Below are positions 37,246 to 43,342 of a stretch of DNA of 64,000 nucleotides, piece after piece. This DNA comes from Parvibium lacunae. Lineage in GTDB: Bacteria > Pseudomonadota > Gammaproteobacteria > Burkholderiales > Burkholderiaceae_D. Under the pieces are notes generated by a model. It ran no database searches. It was not told the DNA's origin and was given only the letters and a program-made list of their open reading frames with translations. How positions within the stretch are numbered: the stretch's first letter is position 1; the number at the start of each line of letters is the position of its first letter. The position numbers and the translations under genes are program-made. Where the stretch lies: positions 620,001 through 684,000 of the forward strand of contig NZ_QPGB01000001.1 of assembly GCF_003335215.1 (NCBI RefSeq). Direction: 5' to 3'.

Positions 37246-37669
37246 TCAGCAATTCTCAGTAGGAAATGTATTGTAGGTATCTCACTTGCTTAGCCAGCAA
37301 GGCAACTAATCACATCTATGACCATGGAACAGAGCTATTAAGACAACTGCAAAGAGGTTGGAACAAACAACGAACCTCTACAGAGCGCCACTCAAGTAAA
37401 GAAAACTAGCTTGCTTCGATGGGGTTATTTTAGGGTACAACGCTGCGATGAGTGAATCTTGAAAATCGGCCAAGGAATCAGAGCATTGCAGCAAACTGAC
37501 ACAGATTTATGCGGCTGCAGAATAATCTTTAGTAAATCAACTTGCTGCACTTGAAGTTACTGGCCGCGACTGTGTCGCTGAGAATTTGGTTGCGGGGGCG
37601 CGATTTAGTAATTACCTACGAAACACCACCCCTGCATTCAGGATCCGAATAATATAGACAATTGCGACT
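37246..37669. other. Junction between host and prophage, no gene seen
   Basis: About 420 bases with no credible reading frame. An inverted repeat (AGAGGTT at 37353-37359 and its complement at 37373-37379) is the only structure noticed. The prophage end probably falls here, but no tRNA or obvious attachment core is recognised, and the other end is outside the window. Confidence 0.5.
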
Positions 37670-37948
37670 CTAGTCAAACCTCCCAACAGGTATATTTTTC
37701 CCCGGCAAGTCAAGCCCAGGCTCCCGCCGTTTCCGCTTGCTCTCTCGAATGCGGAGCACCGCAAAGTGATGATCAACCAAGTCTTCTCGGTGATACACAA
37801 GCTTGCAATCTTCGCACTCAACAAACCCGCTCGGCTTCGCTATCGCAGAGCGAACTGTGAGCCGCCATTGCCGACAGCCGCACACGCACTGCCATTTCGG
37901 CGGGGGCGGTTCGTATTCTGCGGGGCGCTCGGCTTCGGGGTGGTCCAT
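37670..37948 (-). CDS. Small cysteine-rich phage protein under a LexA-type box
   Basis: Unrecognised protein of 92 aa. It has a CxCxC cluster near 22-26 (CVCGCRQW) and a C-x2-C pair at 45-48 (CEDCKLVY), which may bind zinc, and a basic C-terminal half. The start ATG is only four bases from a LexA-type palindrome and has no ribosome-binding site, so the messenger may be leaderless or the true start may differ. Its position at the prophage end and the SOS box suggest a function in induction or host takeover; this is inference. Confidence 0.5.
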   Translation of the reverse strand: MDHPEAERPAEYEPPPPKWQCVCGCRQWRLTVRSAIAKPSGFVECEDCKLVYHREDLVDHHFAVLRIRESKRKRREPGLDLPGKNIPVGRFD

Positions 37949-37952
37949 ATAA

Positions 37953-37976
37953 AATACTGTATAAATGAACAGTATT
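37953..37976 (-). promoter_or_regulatory. LexA-type SOS box
   Basis: CTGT-N8-ACAG (37957-37972) within a perfect inverted repeat of 8-base arms, AATACTGT and ACAGTATT. This equals the canonical LexA operator of gamma- and betaproteobacteria. It lies directly before the minus-strand 92-codon gene, and about 30 bases before the plus-strand small-gene promoter, so it could act on either. Confidence 0.75.
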
Positions 37977-37996
37977 ATATAGCGGAAAAATAATTA

Positions 37997-38087
37997 CAAA
38001 ACCCCCTTGACTTGTTCGCATTCCCGAACTAGAATACAGTCATTCCGGTAGCAAATGGCAAGCCGGTTCTCTAGGAGATTCAAAATG
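37997..38087 (+). repeat. Promoter cassette, copy 1 of a 91-bp direct repeat
   Basis: Identical to 38793-38883, at a distance of 796 bases. It includes a full promoter, the inverted repeat, the leader, the ribosome-binding site and the start codon; the two coding sequences diverge right after ATG. Confidence 0.95.
38007..38035 (+). promoter_or_regulatory. Sigma-70 promoter with operator-like inverted repeat, copy 1
   Basis: TTGACT (38007-38012) and TAGAAT (38030-38035) with an ideal 17-base spacer. The spacer contains GTTCG-N6-CGAAC (38014-38029), so a bound repressor would block polymerase. Transcription should start near 38042. In the leader, TCTC-TAG-GAGA (38068-38078) can fold over the AGGAG ribosome-binding site. 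Confidence 0.8.
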
Positions 38088-38273
38088 ATTCAATTCAAAT
38101 ACCCAGAAGGCGCAGAACAATTCGACGCAGCCGCATTTAACCAAGACGGCACTTTCATCATGACCGGCCACCGCGAAGAGTGTGAGCAAGCTGCGATTGA
38201 TGCGCGCGGCTTGTACTGCTTATGGATTAACGGTCGCCCTGTGGTTAAAGGTGACTTTGAAGACCGCGAATAA
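38085..38273 (+). CDS. Small unknown protein, anti-CRISPR candidate 1
   Basis: Acidic 62-residue protein not recognised as any known family (begins MIQFKYPEGAEQFDAAAF, ends VVKGDFEDRE). ATG 38085 has AGGAG seven bases upstream; an in-frame ATG at 38055 in the repeat is less likely. It is the first gene after a strong promoter with an operator-like repeat, and an Aca2-like gene follows 42 bases later, past a terminator. Known anti-CRISPR genes are small, unrelated to one another, and placed exactly so. Function as an anti-CRISPR is inferred from the neighbourhood alone; another moron or defence-inhibitor role is possible. Confidence 0.6.
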   Translation: MIQFKYPEGAEQFDAAAFNQDGTFIMTGHREECEQAAIDARGLYCLWINGRPVVKGDFEDRE

Positions 38274-38279
38274 CCAAAC

Positions 38280-38300
38280 GGCGGGGCAACCCGCCTTTTT
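38280..38300 (+). terminator. Intrinsic terminator between candidate acr and aca2-like genes
   Basis: GGCGGG-GCAA-CCCGCC followed by TTTTT, seven bases past the stop of the 62-codon gene. Part of the transcripts would end here, so the downstream repressor is made in smaller amounts than the first protein. Confidence 0.85.
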
Positions 38301-38315
38301 CAAAAAGATTAGACC

Positions 38316-38774
38316 ATGACCCCATCAACTTTATCAGCCCTTCGGCGACTACTGTTTTTTACCCAGCCAGAGGCGGCGGCACTGATTGGCAATGTCACCG
38401 AACGCTCTTGGCAGTTTTGGGAGCGCGGTGACCGCCCGATTCCGCAAGATGTTGCGGACAAGATTGAGTCGCTGATTGAGTGGCGCAGCAATGCCGTTCA
38501 AGCGTTTCATGACCAACTCGAAGAGGCTCAAGCAGCGCAGGAAGGGGGTGAGCAAGAATCTGTGCGCCTGCTGTGGTATGACACCGTGGACGATTGGGCG
38601 ACACTTAACGACAGAGAACCAATACTATTCAGGCCGCACCAATCGGCGGTGGCCCAGCTTTGCGCCGAATACGGCTGCATAGCGGTACGGTTTGATGCCC
38701 CAGCTTACCGTGCCTGGCTTGGGGATAGGCTCGATAGCGAGATGATGCGGGGGCTTTGGGCTGGAGGTCAGTAA
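38316..38774 (+). CDS. aca2: Aca2-like helix-turn-helix regulator (DUF1870-type)
   Basis: Protein of 152 aa. The N-terminal helix-turn-helix region (5-65) closely resembles Aca2 of anti-CRISPR operons as I remember it: LSALRRLLFFTQPEAAALIG, then SWQFWERGDRPIPQDV. A second matching part near 105-125 reads RPHQSAVAQLCAEYG. Aca2 proteins are dimeric autorepressors that bind inverted repeats in acr-aca promoters and can also limit translation. Here the likely operator is GTTCG-N6-CGAAC, present twice. It is longer than Aca2 (about 120) by an acidic insert near 70-85. The start has no good ribosome-binding site, in line with low expression. A non-Aca DUF1870 regulator is the alternative. Confidence 0.75.
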   Translation: MTPSTLSALRRLLFFTQPEAAALIGNVTERSWQFWERGDRPIPQDVADKIESLIEWRSNAVQAFHDQLEEAQAAQEGGEQESVRLLWYDTVDDWATLNDREPILFRPHQSAVAQLCAEYGCIAVRFDAPAYRAWLGDRLDSEMMRGLWAGGQ

Positions 38775-38792
38775 TTTTTTGAAAAAAAAACT

Positions 38793-38883
38793 CAAAACCC
38801 CCTTGACTTGTTCGCATTCCCGAACTAGAATACAGTCATTCCGGTAGCAAATGGCAAGCCGGTTCTCTAGGAGATTCAAAATG
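38793..38883 (+). repeat. Promoter cassette, copy 2 of a 91-bp direct repeat
   Basis: Perfect copy of 37997-38087, placed after the aca2-like gene and giving the next small gene its own regulated promoter. Perfect identity implies recent duplication or strong selection on the whole control region. Confidence 0.95.
38803..38831 (+). promoter_or_regulatory. Sigma-70 promoter with operator-like inverted repeat, copy 2
   Basis: TTGACT (38803-38808), 17-base spacer holding GTTCG-N6-CGAAC (38810-38825), TAGAAT (38826-38831). Same leader hairpin over the ribosome-binding site at 38864-38874. Confidence 0.8.
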
Positions 38884-39123
38884 TTCATCGGAAACGTCAG
38901 CGGAAAAGAAACCATCAACAACAAAGCTGCTGCAATCGGCCTAAAAGCTGGTGAAGCTTTACGTGGCTTGGGTGGCTACGGTAAACCCGGCGTAACTGGT
39001 AATACATACCCAGTTAAAGAACAACTCAAGGCTGCTGGCGCAAAATTTGACGGCGAAAACAAAGCTTGGGTATTTGATTCTTGGGAACAACTAGATCAAG
39101 CACTTGACAGCCTCGCAGCCTAA
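38881..39123 (+). CDS. Small unknown protein, anti-CRISPR candidate 2
   Basis: 80-residue protein of unknown function. The C-terminal half, with TGNTYPVKEQLKAAGAKFDG and NKAWVFDSWEQLDQAL, recalls a short module I have seen in other phage and plasmid proteins; the N-terminal half is lysine/glycine-rich. AGGAG precedes ATG 38881 at seven bases. It shares the entire control cassette with candidate 1 and so should be co-repressed by the Aca2-like protein. Its stop overlaps the stop of the opposing phage gene by three bases. Anti-CRISPR function is inferred from position only. Confidence 0.6.
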   Translation: MFIGNVSGKETINNKAAAIGLKAGEALRGLGGYGKPGVTGNTYPVKEQLKAAGAKFDGENKAWVFDSWEQLDQALDSLAA

Positions 39124-39329
39124 ACCGGCCCCATCTTCCGCGCCCACTCAAGCCGCTCAAAGTCGTCGCGGCAGTCCACATCGCAAAAGTTCTGGCCCTG
39201 TGGCGTCGGCGTGTCGCAATAGTAGCAGCGGCCTTTGTACACCAATCCAGCCCGCCCTAGTTGCGCCTTGAGCGATGCCGCCAGGGCTTTCTCCGCTTGA
39301 TCGTTCCCCAAATCGGCTTCATCGGGCAT
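39120..39329 (-). CDS. Small zinc-ribbon phage protein
   Basis: 69-residue protein with four cysteines in a C-x2-C...C-x3-C pattern (GRCYYCDTPTPQGQNF and CDVDCRDDFE), likely a zinc finger, as seen in small proteins at the end of phage lysis modules. The frame extends to 39356, but ATG 39329 has GGAG at eight bases and overlaps the Rz stop. Function unknown; a TraR/DksA-like role is possible but the coiled-coil part is missing. Confidence 0.65.
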   Translation of the reverse strand: MPDEADLGNDQAEKALAASLKAQLGRAGLVYKGRCYYCDTPTPQGQNFCDVDCRDDFERLEWARKMGPV

Positions 39330-39837
39330 GGCCCACACTCCAATCCGTTGCCTCAATCAGGTCATTCAAGCGGCCTGCGCACACAGCGTATTGCTGCTGG
39401 GCGTCGGCTATCCAGCCTGCTATTTGGGTGTCGGTGCTGCCTGCGTCGTTGGAATCGGTGGGAGTTCCGCTGGCACTTTCTGGCGCAGAGCCGGGTTGAT
39501 GTGCGGGTAAACGTAAACCGGTTCCGGCGTTGAGCAAGCTGACAGTGCCAGCGCTAAGGCACTGGCGGCCAGTGGTCGTTTTAGAAAGGGCATTGTGTAA
39601 GCTCCGATTCAGTTCATTAATAGTATGCTCACGCTGCAATAGCTGCGCGGCGAGCGTGTCTTGCTTCGCTGTTTGAGCCGCTTTGGCCTTGGCTTCGCCC
39701 TCGGTACGCTGGCGCTCTTTTTCAAGCCAAGCGGCCTCGCTGGCGTCGTAGCCAGCTTGGTAAGCGAAGTAACCCAAACCAGCCAAAAGCAGTAGCGCCA
39801 CCGCTGCTGGCCAGAATTGCCGGAGCGCCAGCATCAT
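39319..39837 (-). CDS. Rz: Rz-like inner-membrane spanin
   Basis: 172-residue protein with one N-terminal membrane anchor (about 8-28) and a long charged periplasmic helical region (LEKERQRTEGEAKAKAAQ and following), the layout of phage inner-membrane spanins. It follows the holin candidate by an ATGA-type overlap and carries a nested lipoprotein gene in another frame, the classic Rz/Rz1 arrangement. It should join Rz1 to disrupt the outer membrane at lysis. Confidence 0.85.
   Translation of the reverse strand: MMLALRQFWPAAVALLLLAGLGYFAYQAGYDASEAAWLEKERQRTEGEAKAKAAQTAKQDTLAAQLLQREHTINELNRSLHNALSKTTTGRQCLSAGTVSLLNAGTGLRLPAHQPGSAPESASGTPTDSNDAGSTDTQIAGWIADAQQQYAVCAGRLNDLIEATDWSVGHAR
39420..39593 (-). 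CDS. Rz1: Rz1-like outer-membrane spanin nested in Rz
   Basis: 57-residue reading frame wholly inside Rz, in another frame. It begins MPFLKRPLAASALALALSAC: a short basic start, hydrophobic stretch and lipobox LSAC, so lipidation at C20 is predicted. The mature part is proline-rich (VPAELPPIPTTQAAPTPK), as in Rz1 proteins. The frame is shorter than 60 codons and easily missed. Confidence 0.85.
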   Translation of the reverse strand: MPFLKRPLAASALALALSACSTPEPVYVYPHINPALRQKVPAELPPIPTTQAAPTPK

Positions 39838-40202
39838 GCCCCCGCCCCTTTATTGACGCCGCTGTCAATCGCCCAGCCACTGTTGAATGCCAGGGCAATC
39901 AGCGCCCCATCGCTCATAACGAGCTGGCCGGTTAGCCACATTGTTGCCGCCGTGCCCGCAAAGGTGAGCAGCATGAGCAACGTGGCATCAGCATGATCAC
40001 GCACCAAGTAATCAGCTAAGTTGCCCGCAATCTCTCCCCGCATTTTTTTCTTGTAAAAGTGGGCTAGCATGCCCACCATGCCAGCCACGGTAAAAATAAT
40101 CAGATTCCGGGGGCTGGGTAGATCGAGTGCGGGCGCAGACCAAGCCCACGCGAACACGGGCATTGAAAGCAGCAGCCCAGCTAAGAAATAGTGTTTTTTC
40201 AT
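39834..40202 (-). CDS. Phage membrane protein, holin candidate
   Basis: 122-residue protein with a signal-like first segment (about 7-22), a second at 34-52 and two more at about 75-92 and 97-113. It lies between the lysin and Rz, with ATGA-type overlaps on both sides, the usual place of a holin. No holin family is recognised with certainty. Confidence 0.65.
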   Translation of the reverse strand: MKKHYFLAGLLLSMPVFAWAWSAPALDLPSPRNLIIFTVAGMVGMLAHFYKKKMRGEIAGNLADYLVRDHADATLLMLLTFAGTAATMWLTGQLVMSDGALIALAFNSGWAIDSGVNKGAGA

Positions 40203-40870
40203 GATAATTTCTCCGAAGAAATGGGCGCAAGACCGAAGACGGCCCGTGCCCGGTTAGTTAACTCAATGCGCTCTGCCAGTCCGTTTGTGCCGCCGTTGAT
40301 GCGGCGCGAAAGGGTGAGCAAGTCGTTTGCGTCGGCAAGGTACTGACAGCCGCGTGACTGCCAGTAGTACAGGGCGCTCTGCACTGCGTGAACAGGCTGC
40401 AAGAGCAATTCAGGCGTGTTAATCAAGTCCAGCCCGAGCGCGATTCCGGTCTGCGCGTAGTTGTTTTTGAGGGTGGTTTGAATCAGCCCCCGGCCTCGAT
40501 ACTTCCAGCCCTCGCCTGAGTTTTCGGGGCCATTCCCCCCGCGATTCGCATAGACGTAATTCGCAATCGCCTGCGGCTTATTCGCGAAGTCTGCAGCGGG
40601 CCTGCGACCATTCAATAACTGCCGCGCATCGCCGTTATGAAACCGGCTGGGCCACACCCGGCACAGGGCTTCGGCGCTGTAACGTAGGTTTTCTTCAACT
40701 GCTGAAAAACGCCCGCTTTCATGCGCAACTTGACCGAGGAAAGCCGCGAGACGCGCTGCGGTATCTGCTGCGTATTTGTCTTTCAGCGAGTTGATATGCG
40801 CAAGATAAAGCGCCGCATTGGCGGGCTTTGCGCCCGTAGCGGCGCACAGTTGTTCGACAGTGAGCTGCAT
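40199..40870 (-). CDS. Endolysin, glycoside hydrolase family 19
   Basis: 223-residue lysozyme/chitinase-type enzyme. Visible are GQVAHESGRFSAVEENLRY, where H-E-S holds the catalytic glutamate, and the family 19 stretch GWKYRGRGLIQTTLKNNY. It degrades the murein at lysis. There is no signal peptide, so it needs the holin. It overlaps the holin candidate by ATGA. Confidence 0.9.
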   Translation of the reverse strand: MQLTVEQLCAATGAKPANAALYLAHINSLKDKYAADTAARLAAFLGQVAHESGRFSAVEENLRYSAEALCRVWPSRFHNGDARQLLNGRRPAADFANKPQAIANYVYANRGGNGPENSGEGWKYRGRGLIQTTLKNNYAQTGIALGLDLINTPELLLQPVHAVQSALYYWQSRGCQYLADANDLLTLSRRINGGTNGLAERIELTNRARAVFGLAPISSEKLS

Positions 40871-40872
40871 AG

Positions 40873-41130
40873 TTAGCGCCGCAAAAAGTGGTCAACCACA
40901 AATGTGACCAAGCCGCCAAACAAGCTGGCAAGGCCCATGCCCGCCCACAGCGCGCCCCGGCTGCGGTCAGCCATCGCGGTGAGGTGAGTTACTTTGGTTG
41001 CAATGTCTTTAACGTCGGCTTGCAGGGTCTGCACTTGGGCTTCTAAGCGCCCATATTCTCGAGGGTCGATCATTTGATTACTCGGCTGTTGGTTGCGGCG
41101 CTCCGGCCCAATATATTGAAGTGATTGCAT
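40873..41130 (-). CDS. Small phage membrane protein with coiled coil
   Basis: 85-residue protein. A predicted coiled coil (about 27-52, RLEAQVQTLQADVKDIATKV) is followed by one membrane segment (about 60-80) and a short basic tail. The layout resembles XhlA-type lysis proteins. It is first in the lysis module and directly before the lysin. The start is unsure (ATG 41130 or 41073), with no good ribosome-binding site for either. Confidence 0.6.
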   Translation of the reverse strand: MQSLQYIGPERRNQQPSNQMIDPREYGRLEAQVQTLQADVKDIATKVTHLTAMADRSRGALWAGMGLASLFGGLVTFVVDHFLRR

Positions 41131-41142
41131 TTTTGTTTACCC

Positions 41143-41170
41143 AATAAAAAACCCGCTCTGCGGCGGGTTT
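41143..41170 (-). terminator. Terminator after the tail-fibre gene
   Basis: On the minus strand AAACCCGC and GCGGGTTT flank a 6-base loop and are followed by TTTTATTGG. Nearly the same hairpin recurs at 43293-43316. Confidence 0.85.
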
Positions 41171-41196
41171 GCTGGTGCAGCGGTTGATTTGGTTGA

Positions 41197-43278
41197 TTAA
41201 ATAGTCTTGACAGCAACAAAGGGCCGACCGTCTTGATAGATCCCGAACACTTGCCCGACAGCGCGACGGTATTGATCAAACGACACCTTATCTGGCGAGA
41301 CAAATTCAGCGACGATGCGGCCTTTGCGCTTGACGGGCACCAGATAATCACCCACCGCCCACGTCGCATCACTGGGCACGTTCACGGGCACACGACCCGC
41401 GTAAGCAATACGGTCAACAGTTTGTCTGGCCGCTTCGAGTTTTTCTAAGAATGCTGCCAGGGCTTTCTCATAGCTATCAAGCTCGATTTGATGCGCCGCC
41501 CTGCTCTGCTCGCACTCGCTTTCATGTTGAGATTTAGCAGCACGATAAGCCGCGCTATCAGCTTCCCATTTTGCTAAGCGCACATCAAAGTCAGATTCGC
41601 CTTGCTCTGTCTCTGTTGCATCGGCTGGCGCTTCGGGTTTCTCGCCAGGGTCTGCAGGGCCTTCGTAAGCGGGAAGATTAAGCTGGGGCGCGTCTGGTCG
41701 CTTGCCGATGACGTTCTCATCTGCCCACACATCTCCCCCCACCAAGCAAGGGTCTGTACTCTTGATGCCAAATGTCACGGCGCTGTCAAACAGGTGCGTC
41801 AGCTTGCCCTCCGCAGTGCGGCCAACCAAGTCACCTTTTTTAAGCAGCCCGACCGATTGCGCGTCTGCCTGCTCATATTCGGCGTAGTCCGCACCGCTGG
41901 CGTTAATCGTGCCGTGGGCGTTGATACTGCGCAGCGTAGTCGCGTCTCGGTTGACTTTGACCGCTGCATTTGCCGCATTACCCACAGAGCCACCAGACAC
42001 GCCGTACACCGCGAGAGAGGTTTCAACATCGCCATTAACGAATAAAGTGGCGTTGCCAGCGTTGGAAGTTACAGATTTGCGGATTGTGTGCTGAGAGCCG
42101 CTGCTGATACCAACTAACAAGTTTCGGTTTGTGTCCAGTCTGGCCCCTTCGTTAAAGCCGCCAGCGCAAAGGACTAGGTTTGTGTCGGAACGCAAAGCCA
42201 AATCAGAAGCCGCGCCACCGCTTACTAATGTACTTGCCTTCCCAAGGTAGCCGGTATATGTTCCATCTTGAAACAAGGCAAAATTACCGTAAGACACCAG
42301 TCTTGCATTGGCTCCATTTGACGCAGTGCCCAGCAAGAGAGCCCCAGAGCTATCTAGCCTTGCGCCAAGCGTTGCGCCGGTTGTATAGAAGTCGAACCCG
42401 CCACCGGCGCGGTTAACAAACTCAAATGGGTTTGCGTTAGCAGGCACTACGTTTAGCTGTTGGCTATTGTGAATCTCCAAGCCGCCATTCATCCGCATGA
42501 CGGAGGAATACGCGGGTGCAGAGGTCGTGTTGAGTAGAAGCTGACTACTTGCATTCAGCGTCATGGATTGAGTGAAGCTAATAGCGTTGCCTGCGGTGCC
42601 AGACGGGGCGGTGAACCAAGAATGTGCGCCGTTAATGGCTCTGTATAAAGTTGCTGGTTGACCAGTCACTTGATACCGCCAGCTTGCATTATCTCTGTAC
42701 GCAACAGTGGCTACGTTCAAGCTGTATTCATAACCGCTTGAGATTGCGCCCCATGGGAGCTGCAGGGCTTTATCCCCTGCCCACGCAGGTATCGTACTCG
42801 CAATCCCCACGTTCTGATTAAATGTAACCTGACCGGCTATCGTCTGCGCTGCGGTTGTGATTCGATCAAGCGCATTAGCGCACGCACTGGCGAGTGCGGC
42901 TAGCGTGGCCTTCGCCACGCCGGAGTAAGTAAACGTCGAGTTGGGCGACGTCATGAAGCTGTCGAACTGGTCGAGCGTGCTGTTATATTTCTGTTGCAAC
43001 GCCAGCATGTTTGCAGCAACTTGTGACTGGCTGTTGGCCGTGAAGTTTCGCACGATGCCATACGCTTGCGCGCTGGCTGTTGTGCCACCGTAGACGCTAT
43101 AGAGCTGCAACACGGTATCGCTCGTAACAATGTCGATCTCGTATATTTTGCCGTCTGGCGCAAAGAAGAGATCACCGGCTATCACGTTTGACGTAAATGC
43201 CGTGCCGGTGCCGGTGACGGTCTTGCTGCCGTTGGTCAGCGCGACGCTGCCAACTCTGTACCAACTTGTTGCTGCCAT
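41197..43278 (-). CDS. Tail fibre protein
   Basis: 693-residue protein, last of the tail genes and probably the receptor-binding fibre. The N-terminal part (1-150) resembles fibre attachment domains (SWYRVGSVALTNGSKTVTGT). The middle is rich in S/T/N/G repeats of beta-structure. The C-terminal part has GADYAEYEQADAQSVGLLKK, like the self-processing or chaperone domains of other fibres, then an acidic, charged helical segment (about 555-640). Host range is expected to depend on it. Confidence 0.75.
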   Translation of the reverse strand: MAATSWYRVGSVALTNGSKTVTGTGTAFTSNVIAGDLFFAPDGKIYEIDIVTSDTVLQLYSVYGGTTASAQAYGIVRNFTANSQSQVAANMLALQQKYNSTLDQFDSFMTSPNSTFTYSGVAKATLAALASACANALDRITTAAQTIAGQVTFNQNVGIASTIPAWAGDKALQLPWGAISSGYEYSLNVATVAYRDNASWRYQVTGQPATLYRAINGAHSWFTAPSGTAGNAISFTQSMTLNASSQLLLNTTSAPAYSSVMRMNGGLEIHNSQQLNVVPANANPFEFVNRAGGGFDFYTTGATLGARLDSSGALLLGTASNGANARLVSYGNFALFQDGTYTGYLGKASTLVSGGAASDLALRSDTNLVLCAGGFNEGARLDTNRNLLVGISSGSQHTIRKSVTSNAGNATLFVNGDVETSLAVYGVSGGSVGNAANAAVKVNRDATTLRSINAHGTINASGADYAEYEQADAQSVGLLKKGDLVGRTAEGKLTHLFDSAVTFGIKSTDPCLVGGDVWADENVIGKRPDAPQLNLPAYEGPADPGEKPEAPADATETEQGESDFDVRLAKWEADSAAYRAAKSQHESECEQSRAAHQIELDSYEKALAAFLEKLEAARQTVDRIAYAGRVPVNVPSDATWAVGDYLVPVKRKGRIVAEFVSPDKVSFDQYRRAVGQVFGIYQDGRPFVAVKTI

Positions 43279-43292
43279 TTTTGAGGCTCCAA

Positions 43293-43316
43293 TAAAAAAA
43301 CCCGCCGGAGCGGGTT
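43293..43316 (-). terminator. Terminator between tail-tip and fibre genes
   Basis: On the minus strand AACCCGC-TCCG-GCGGGTT is followed by TTTTTATTGG. The ribosome-binding site of the fibre gene lies just behind it, so genes downstream need readthrough. Confidence 0.85.
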
Positions 43317-43342
43317 ATGTCGGGTTGAATTACGTTTGCTAG

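Noticed and set aside
37353-37379. Hairpin in the junction as tRNA remnant or attachment site
   Set aside because: Seven-pair stem only; no tRNA arms and no second copy in the window.
38055-38084. Upstream in-frame ATG shared by both small genes
   Set aside because: It lies in the duplicated leader, has no ribosome-binding site and would add the same eleven residues to two otherwise unrelated proteins; ATG 38085 and 38881 fit better.
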